Of a DNA stretch of 64,000 bases, positions 58,592 through 64,000 are shown in pieces. Every line of letters starts with the position of its first letter. Position 1 is the first letter of the stretch. This stretch comes from JAEUOS01 sp965279115. GTDB taxonomy: Bacteria; Pseudomonadota; Gammaproteobacteria; Burkholderiales; JAEUOS01. The DNA is taken from NCBI GenBank assembly GCA_965279115.1, contig OZ257137.1, forward strand, positions 5,518,001 through 5,582,000. Reading direction: 5' to 3'. The position numbers were made by a program, and so were the translations under genes. A model generated the notes under the pieces. That model was not told where the DNA came from. It did not search any database and saw only the letters and a list, made by a program, of their open reading frames with translations.

Positions 58592-59296
58592 ATGACCACA
58601 CTCACCTGGCCGTCGGCCTTCGTGCCCTCGGCGCTTACCTGGCACCTCGAGGCGAACACCTCCACCTTCCAGTCGCCGCTCACGCGCGGTGTGCAAACCG
58701 CCGAACTCGCCGGCGCCCGCTGGAAGGCCGAACTCACGCTGCCGCCCATGCAGCAGGCGGCGTGGCGCAGCTGGGTCGCGTTCCTCGCCAAAATGCGCGG
58801 CCAGGCCGGGCGCGTGTACGTGGTGCCGTGGCATGCGCCGGGCTCCAGCGCGCCCACCTACGGCGCCGGGCTTGACCTGTATTGCGACAACACCTCCAAA
58901 AAGGTCGACGCCAGCACGCCGTTGTGCGACGCGGTGTACCCCGTCACGCTCGGCACGCCCGTCATCGATGGCGCCGCGCAGTCCGGCAACAGCATCGCCA
59001 TGCGCGGCTTCACACCCAGCTGCTACGCCTTCAAGGCCGGCGACTTTTTCCACTACAACACCACGGCCGGCCGCACCCTGCACATGGTGGTCGAGGACGC
59101 CATCACCGACGCCTGGGGCGAAGTGGCCGTCACCGTCGAGCCGCCCATCCGCACCGCGCCGGCCGATGCCGCCGCCGTCACCATCGCGAACCCCTCCTGC
59201 GTGATGCGCGTGGCGGACGACGCCAACGGCGCCCCGGCCTTCACGCCCGGCCTGCGCGCCCGCGTGAACGTCTCGCTGGTGGAGTCGTTCACATGA
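58592..59296 (+). CDS. Minor tail protein (distal tail)
   Basis: 234 residues. WHLEANTSTFQSPLTRGVQT, AELAGARWKAELTLPPM and RGQAGRVYVVPWHAPG resemble phage minor tail proteins next to the tape measure in siphophages. Beta-rich. A few bases after the tape measure stop. Confidence 0.65.
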   Translation: MTTLTWPSAFVPSALTWHLEANTSTFQSPLTRGVQTAELAGARWKAELTLPPMQQAAWRSWVAFLAKMRGQAGRVYVVPWHAPGSSAPTYGAGLDLYCDNTSKKVDASTPLCDAVYPVTLGTPVIDGAAQSGNSIAMRGFTPSCYAFKAGDFFHYNTTAGRTLHMVVEDAITDAWGEVAVTVEPPIRTAPADAAAVTIANPSCVMRVADDANGAPAFTPGLRARVNVSLVESFT

Positions 59297-59850
59297 GCCG
59301 TGGGGCCGACACCAGCCTGGCCAGCGCCGCCACCGCGGCCGTGGTGCGCCCGTACATCCTGGTGGCGCTCGAGTACGCCGCCGAGACCCTGCGCGTCACC
59401 TCGCTGCCCTTCGACATCGTGTACGCCAGCAACACCTACCAGGGCGTCGGCCGGCTGGGCGGCATCTCGGAAATCGCCGAGGGCACCGAGATCAAGTCCT
59501 ACGGCCTCTCGCTGCGCATGAGCGGCATCCCCACCGATTACCGCGACCAGGTGATCGAGGCCGACGGCCAGGGACGGCCCGGGCGCGTCTGGCTGGGCCT
59601 GCTGGACGAAGGGCACCGGCCGATCGGCACGCCGCTCAAGGTGTTCCAGGGGCGCATCGACCTCACCGACATCGAGATCGGCGAAACCATCGCCGTCACC
59701 ATCAGCCTCGAATCGCGCCTGGTGGACTGGGAGCGCCCGCGCATCCGCCGCTATACCGACCAGGACCAGAAGCGCGCCTGGCCCGGCGATCGCGGGCTGG
59801 AGTACGTGCAGGCCGTGGCCGACATGGAACTCGTGTGGGGCCGCGGATGA
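59293..59850 (+). CDS. Minor tail protein
   Basis: 185 residues. VRPYILVALEYAAETLRVTS and GQGRPGRVWLGLLDEGHRPI belong to a family placed just before the tail peptidase in many siphophages. Function in tail tip assembly is presumed. Overlaps its neighbours. Confidence 0.65.
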   Translation: MSRGADTSLASAATAAVVRPYILVALEYAAETLRVTSLPFDIVYASNTYQGVGRLGGISEIAEGTEIKSYGLSLRMSGIPTDYRDQVIEADGQGRPGRVWLGLLDEGHRPIGTPLKVFQGRIDLTDIEIGETIAVTISLESRLVDWERPRIRRYTDQDQKRAWPGDRGLEYVQAVADMELVWGRG

Positions 59851-60251
59851 TCGCCCGCTTGCCCGACTGGGAAACCCGCCTCATCCGCGCGGTGGAAACC
59901 ACGCCCCCCTTCGCCTGGGGCGCGTCCGACTGCTGCAGCTTTGCCGCGCGCGTCATCCAGGCCATGACCGGGCACGACGCCATGGCCGAATTCCACGGCC
60001 GCTACATCACCGGCGTGGGCGCGCTGCGCCTGATTCGCCAGGGGGGCGGGTTGGCGCTGCTGCTCTCGGCCCGCTTCGGCGCCACGCTGGCCACGCCGGC
60101 GCTTGCGCAACGCGGCGATCTGGTGCTGGTGCGCACGCTCGGCGGTGATGAATCCGTCGGCATCTGCGTGGGCGAGCGCATCGCCGTGCAGGGGCAGGGC
60201 GGGGTGGAGTACCTGCCCTTGGCCGCCGGCCTCGCGGCCTGGAGGGTCTGA
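59847..60251 (+). CDS. DUF6950 / tail-tip peptidase-like protein
   Basis: 134 residues. PPFAWGASDCCSFAARVIQA has a Cys typical of NlpC/P60-like proteins (C-x-S-F) and later GDLVLVRTLGGDESVGICVG. It replaces lambda K. Peptidoglycan cleavage is possible but unproven. ATG 59847 overlaps the previous stop. Confidence 0.65.
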   Translation: MIARLPDWETRLIRAVETTPPFAWGASDCCSFAARVIQAMTGHDAMAEFHGRYITGVGALRLIRQGGGLALLLSARFGATLATPALAQRGDLVLVRTLGGDESVGICVGERIAVQGQGGVEYLPLAAGLAAWRV

Positions 60252-60252
60252 C

Positions 60253-62331
60253 GTGGCCGCGATCGTCATTGCAGCGGCAGTCAGCACGGCCGTCGAGATC
60301 GGCGCCGGCGTGATTTTCGGGAATCTCATCCTCTCCGAGATCGCGTTCTCCACCATCGCCAAAACCTTCGCCAAACACTTCGTCCTCAACGCTCTCTCGG
60401 CCGCCCTGCGCGGCGACGGCAACGGCCCCAACGGCCCGCCACCACTCACCGCCGAAGCGCGCGACCGCAAGCAGTCGATCCGCTCGGCCACCAGCGTGCG
60501 CAAGTTCGTGTACGGCCGCGCGCGGATCTCCGGCACGCTGGTGTATGCCGGCACCACCGGCAGCACCAAGGATAAATTGTGGTTGGTCATGCCGTTCCAC
60601 CATGGCGAGTGCGACGCCGTCGAGGAAACCTGGCTCAACGACCTGCTCATCACCAACGCGCGCTACACCGGCAAGGCCACCAACACCACCTACTTAGGCA
60701 CCAGCGGGCAGACAGCCGACAGCGCCCTCGATACCGCCACCGCCGACTGGACCAGCGACCACCGCCTGCGCGGCATCGGTTACTGGCGCGGCGAGCTCAC
60801 CTACGACGCCACCGCCTTTCCCACCGGCATTCCCAACCCCAGCCTCACCATCCGTGGCCGCAAGGTCTACGACCCGCGCACCGCCACCACCGCCTGGAGC
60901 CGCAACCCGGCCCTGTGCATCCTGGACTACCTCATCGGCACCGTGCCCATCAACGGCGGCACCGAGCCCATCGGCATCGGCGCCACCCTGGACGAGATCG
61001 ATCTGGACAGCTTCATCGCCGCGGCCAATATCTGCGACGAAGACGTCGCGCTCGCCGCCGGCGGCACCCACAAGCGCTACACCTGCGACGGCACCGTCAG
61101 CACCGACACCGCGCCCTCGGCAGTGCTGGAAACCATGCTCACCAGTTGCGCCGGCTCGCTGGTGTATTCCGCCGGCACCTACCGGCTGTTTGTCGGCGCC
61201 GCGCGCGCCACCAGCTTCACGCTCACCGCCGGCATGCTGCGCGGCGCGCTCAAGTACCGCCCGCGCCCCTCGCTGCGCACCATCTTCAACACCGCCCGCG
61301 GCACCTTCATCGACCCGGACAACTACTACGAAGCGGCCGACATCGTCCCGCAGTCCGTGGCGGCCTACGTCACCGAAGACGGTGGCGAAGTCATCCCGCA
61401 GGATTTCCAGCTGTCGTTCACGCAAAACGGCATCCGCGGCCAGCGCCTGCTCAAGCAATACCTGCAGAAGCAGCGCCTCGGCCGCGCCACCATCGAGGCG
61501 CCGTGCAACTGGTCGGCGCTCAACATCGCCATCATGGACACCGGCACGGTCGACATCGATCTCGGCCCCGGCATGCCCGCCAAGTGGATCGTCACCGACT
61601 GGCGCCTGGCCGAGGGCGGCGGCATCAACCTGACCCTGCAGGCCGAAGACGACGCCGCCTACGCCTGGACCACCGCCGACGAAGCCACCATCGCCGCCAG
61701 CCCGCGCCCGAACATGGAGCGCAGCACCGACGTGCCCGACATCACCGGGCTGACAGTCGATTCCGCCAGCTACATCGGCGACGGCGGCTTCGCGCTCGGC
61801 GCCCTGGCGATCGACTGGGACGACGCCGCCAGCGTGTTCGTCAACGCCTACGACATCCAGGTGCGCGAAAACGGCACCACGCCCTGGACCGTGTCCGCCT
61901 CCAGCCTCATCAGCGGCACCACCGTGTACGGCCTCACCATCGGCACCGCCTACGACGTGCGCGTGCGCTGCCGCCGCAGCAACGGCGTCGAGGGCGCGTG
62001 GAACCAGTTGGACAACACCACCGTCGCCGGCGACACCACCGCCCCGGCCGCGCCCAGCGGCGTGTCGGCCACCGCGCTCACCGGCGCCATCCGCATCAAC
62101 TGGACCAACCCGGCCGACAGCGATTTCCGCAAGGCGCGCCTGTACCGCAACACCACCAACGACAGCAGCACCGCATCGCTCGTCACCGACATCTACGGCT
62201 TCGCCAGCGACGCCGACACCTACACCGACACCGTCACCACCGGCGCCACCCGCTACTACTGGCTCAAGGCGCAGGACATGAGCGGCAACGCCAGCGCATT
62301 TTCCAGTGGCGTCTCCGCCACCGCACTCTAA
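60253..62331 (+). CDS. Host specificity protein J-like with FN3 domains
   Basis: 692 residues from GTG 60253. Hydrophobic start (VIAAAVSTAVEIGAGVIFG), then the J-type central domain (SVRKFVYGRARISGTLVYAG; SLTIRGRKVYDPR) and two fibronectin III-like segments at the end (about 490-690, with APSGVSATALTGAIRINWTN). It forms the tail tip and receptor-binding base. Confidence 0.82.
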   Translation: MAAIVIAAAVSTAVEIGAGVIFGNLILSEIAFSTIAKTFAKHFVLNALSAALRGDGNGPNGPPPLTAEARDRKQSIRSATSVRKFVYGRARISGTLVYAGTTGSTKDKLWLVMPFHHGECDAVEETWLNDLLITNARYTGKATNTTYLGTSGQTADSALDTATADWTSDHRLRGIGYWRGELTYDATAFPTGIPNPSLTIRGRKVYDPRTATTAWSRNPALCILDYLIGTVPINGGTEPIGIGATLDEIDLDSFIAAANICDEDVALAAGGTHKRYTCDGTVSTDTAPSAVLETMLTSCAGSLVYSAGTYRLFVGAARATSFTLTAGMLRGALKYRPRPSLRTIFNTARGTFIDPDNYYEAADIVPQSVAAYVTEDGGEVIPQDFQLSFTQNGIRGQRLLKQYLQKQRLGRATIEAPCNWSALNIAIMDTGTVDIDLGPGMPAKWIVTDWRLAEGGGINLTLQAEDDAAYAWTTADEATIAASPRPNMERSTDVPDITGLTVDSASYIGDGGFALGALAIDWDDAASVFVNAYDIQVRENGTTPWTVSASSLISGTTVYGLTIGTAYDVRVRCRRSNGVEGAWNQLDNTTVAGDTTAPAAPSGVSATALTGAIRINWTNPADSDFRKARLYRNTTNDSSTASLVTDIYGFASDADTYTDTVTTGATRYYWLKAQDMSGNASAFSSGVSATAL

Positions 62332-62346
62332 GAGGACCCCCCGATC

Positions 62347-64000
62347 ATGAGCGATATCGTCAACGTCGGCACCACGCCCAACGACGGCACCGGCGACAGC
62401 CTGCGCGCCGCGATGCAGAAGATCAACAGCCGTTTCGACGAGATGCTGTCGATCACGCAGTTCGCCGGCTGCGACATCACCGGCGCCAGCGACATGACCG
62501 CCACCTTCGTGGCCGCGATCGCCGCCGCCAAGACGGTGGGCTATGGTGGCCTCTACTTCCCGCGTGGCAAGTACAAGATCGACACCGGCGCCATCGCCCT
62601 GGCCAACGTGGCCCTGCATGGCGTGGGCGTGCAGGAATCCGCCAGCCCGTATGACGACGCCGGCTCGGTGATTCTGCTCACCGGCACGACCAATTCGCCA
62701 TTCGCGCTCGGCCGTGGCGCGACGGTCGAGGGTCTTACGTTCTTCTGGCCCAACCAGACCGACGCCTCCGCCACGCCGACCACTTACCCGCCGCTCTTCG
62801 CCGGCACGTACGTCAGCCAGTTCAAGTTCAACGACAACACGGTCGTCAACGCCTACGACTTTTTCAAGATCAACGCCGGCGGCGTGGGCGTGGGCGATAA
62901 CCAGTTCAGCGGCAACCGCATCTACGCCATCCGCCGCTACTTCGACCTGGCCAACGGCGCGCCGGAATCGATGTGGATCACCGAAAACCTGTTCACGTGG
63001 GGTGTTTACGAAGACGTCGTCAACGCCGGCGCGAACTATTACCTGCGCAAGTGGACCCAGCAGAACGGCGAGTTCATGCGCATCGACGTGGGCGCCGGCT
63101 CGTTCACCCACGTCGACGGCCTGCACCTGATGGGCAACCTGATCTTCGGCAGCCGCTACGGCGTGCGCATCATGTCGGGCTACCTGAATGTGTCGACCAT
63201 CGCGCTCAACACCTGGGACGCGGTGCCGACGGTGCTGTCGATCGAGAGCAGCGCGCAGATCTTCAACAGCAGCTTCGACGGCAACACCTGCTACAGCTAC
63301 CGCTATGACAACACCGCCAGCGAAGACGACACGATCTCCTGCACCTCCACGGCGTTCACCAGCGACTTCGACATCAGCAACAACAAGTTCCTCTACTCGC
63401 GCGGCGACCACATTTTCTGGAACACCACCGCCAGCGACGACGTGAGCATCGTCGGCAACCGCTTCGCCAGCTGGGGGCAGAGCACCCAGGCCAGCGTCAC
63501 CGCCTACTACGCGCTCGGCTTCACGGACTCCGGCGTCAAGGCGCACATCACCGGCAACCGCTTCGCGCCCACCAGCGGCGCGGTGGCGCACCAGCGTGGC
63601 GGCTTCATCTGCGGCGGGGCGGCCGATGTTTTCATGACCGGCAACTACTTCGACGCCTGCTACATCGCCGTGTGGTTCGTCAGCACCTTCGCCGGCCGCG
63701 CCGTCATCCAGGGCAACATGAGCAAGGCCACCGGCGGCGGCCAGAGCTTCCGCGACGACACCACTACCGCCGGCCTGGTCGAAAGCATCTGGAACACCTG
63801 GGACAAGGACCCCGCGGCCAACGGCTACCCGGCCTTCACGGCCACGGTGGCCGCCAGCCAGACCATCAGCAGCGGCACCAAGACCAAGCTCAACTTCGGC
63901 ACCGAGGGCCTCGACGGCGACGCCAACTACGACCCCACCACCAGCACCTTCACCGCCCCGGTGGCGGGTTTGTACGCATTTGCCGTGCACATCATGAACG
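62347..64000 (+). CDS. Tail spike/fibre with beta-helix and C1q-like end (incomplete)
   Basis: At least 551 residues, cut by the window edge. The start MSDIVNVGTTPNDGTGDSLR is a common tail fibre cap. A right-handed beta-helix (about 50-490) has a pectate-lyase-like look (GGLYFPRGKYKIDT, FKFNDNTVVNAYDFFKI). The visible end (ATVAASQTISSGTKTKLNFG, APVAGLYAFAVHI) is C1q-like. It probably binds or degrades surface polysaccharide. Confidence 0.78.
   Translation, partial: MSDIVNVGTTPNDGTGDSLRAAMQKINSRFDEMLSITQFAGCDITGASDMTATFVAAIAAAKTVGYGGLYFPRGKYKIDTGAIALANVALHGVGVQESASPYDDAGSVILLTGTTNSPFALGRGATVEGLTFFWPNQTDASATPTTYPPLFAGTYVSQFKFNDNTVVNAYDFFKINAGGVGVGDNQFSGNRIYAIRRYFDLANGAPESMWITENLFTWGVYEDVVNAGANYYLRKWTQQNGEFMRIDVGAGSFTHVDGLHLMGNLIFGSRYGVRIMSGYLNVSTIALNTWDAVPTVLSIESSAQIFNSSFDGNTCYSYRYDNTASEDDTISCTSTAFTSDFDISNNKFLYSRGDHIFWNTTASDDVSIVGNRFASWGQSTQASVTAYYALGFTDSGVKAHITGNRFAPTSGAVAHQRGGFICGGAADVFMTGNYFDACYIAVWFVSTFAGRAVIQGNMSKATGGGQSFRDDTTTAGLVESIWNTWDKDPAANGYPAFTATVAASQTISSGTKTKLNFGTEGLDGDANYDPTTSTFTAPVAGLYAFAVHIMN

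Larger units (their letters stand above)
20350..64000. mobile_element. Lambda-like siphovirus prophage (right end outside window)
   Basis: From tRNA-His onward the genes are in temperate-phage order: int, xis, leftward early genes, repressor, Cro-like, replication, Q-like, terminase, portal, capsid, tail, tape measure, J, tail spike. The late genes have lambda-type families (GpA terminase, gpW, FII, Z, U, V, G/GT, H, J) and no sheath or baseplate genes, so the virion should be long-tailed and non-contractile. No disrupted essential gene was seen in the part visible, so it may be functional. The left boundary is approximate. Confidence 0.93.

Noticed and set aside
60694..63990. A very long open frame (1098 codons) on the minus strand
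   Set aside because: It lies opposite J and the tail spike, both with clear family features. GC-rich third positions on the coding strand leave the antisense frame open.

Overview
The window joins a GC-rich proteobacterial chromosome segment (1 to about 20.35 kb) to most of an integrated lambda-like siphovirus prophage (about 20.35 kb to the right edge, still open at 64,000). A betaproteobacterium is the best guess: there is a Bug/TctC-type solute receptor, FxDxF-type PEP-CTERM proteins, an rpsO-pnp pair and DUF1178. This is inferred from gene content, not from phylogeny.

Host part. 0.5-8.9 kb carries a same-strand sugar-nucleotide block: manC (GDP-mannose), wecB (UDP-ManNAc), rmlBDAC (dTDP-rhamnose), galE (UDP-Gal/Glc) and a further nucleotidyltransferase. 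It supplies precursors for a surface polysaccharide, but no glycosyltransferase or export gene is in view. 9-12.2 kb holds three PEP-CTERM proteins and a lytic transglycosylase; the first PEP-CTERM gene has a close match to a sigma-54 promoter. PEP-CTERM proteins are sorted by exosortase and are typically linked to exopolysaccharide, so the two blocks fit together. 12.6-20 kb is housekeeping: tRNA-Leu, DUF1178, two MaoC-fold hydratases, a gamma-carbonic anhydrase homologue, an isocitrate/isopropylmalate-type dehydrogenase, a Bug receptor, rpsO, pnp, then tRNA-Pro, tRNA-Arg and tRNA-His.

Prophage. The integrase lies against tRNA-His and its reading frame ends inside the tRNA, antisense to it. 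A leftward early operon (29.6 to 20.3 kb) ends in xis and int. It carries an almost complete PRTRC cassette: proteins E, C (ubiquitin-like), F, B (E2-like) and A (JAMM peptidase-like) plus a ThiF/E1-like protein, interleaved with HD, MazG-like and ASCH genes. A repressor gene with three small cotranscribed genes (lipoprotein, DUF4236, exported peptide) lies between two operator/promoter regions that share a GTTGA / TCAAC / GTTGA array. Rightward come a Cro/YdaS-like gene, small early genes, a DnaB helicase, an O-like protein with iterons inside its gene (probable phage origin), and a Q-like gene followed by a promoter and terminator in lambda pR'/tR' order.

The late region runs: terminase small and large subunits, a methyltransferase-glycosyltransferase fusion, gpW, portal, several virion proteins, a fused prohead protease-capsid protein, a cement protein, an SGNH esterase, FII, Z, U and V homologues, the G/GT chaperones with a slippery A AAA AAC heptamer, tape measure, tail tip proteins, J, and a beta-helix tail spike cut by the window edge. 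Lysis genes and the right attachment site are not in the window.

The most unusual items are: the phage-borne ubiquitin-like (PRTRC) cassette, whose ubiquitin-like protein has a long C-terminal extension; the DNA-level iterons; the palindromic repeats inserted in frame into terminase and tail-chaperone genes; and the methyltransferase-GT9 fusion in the head module.
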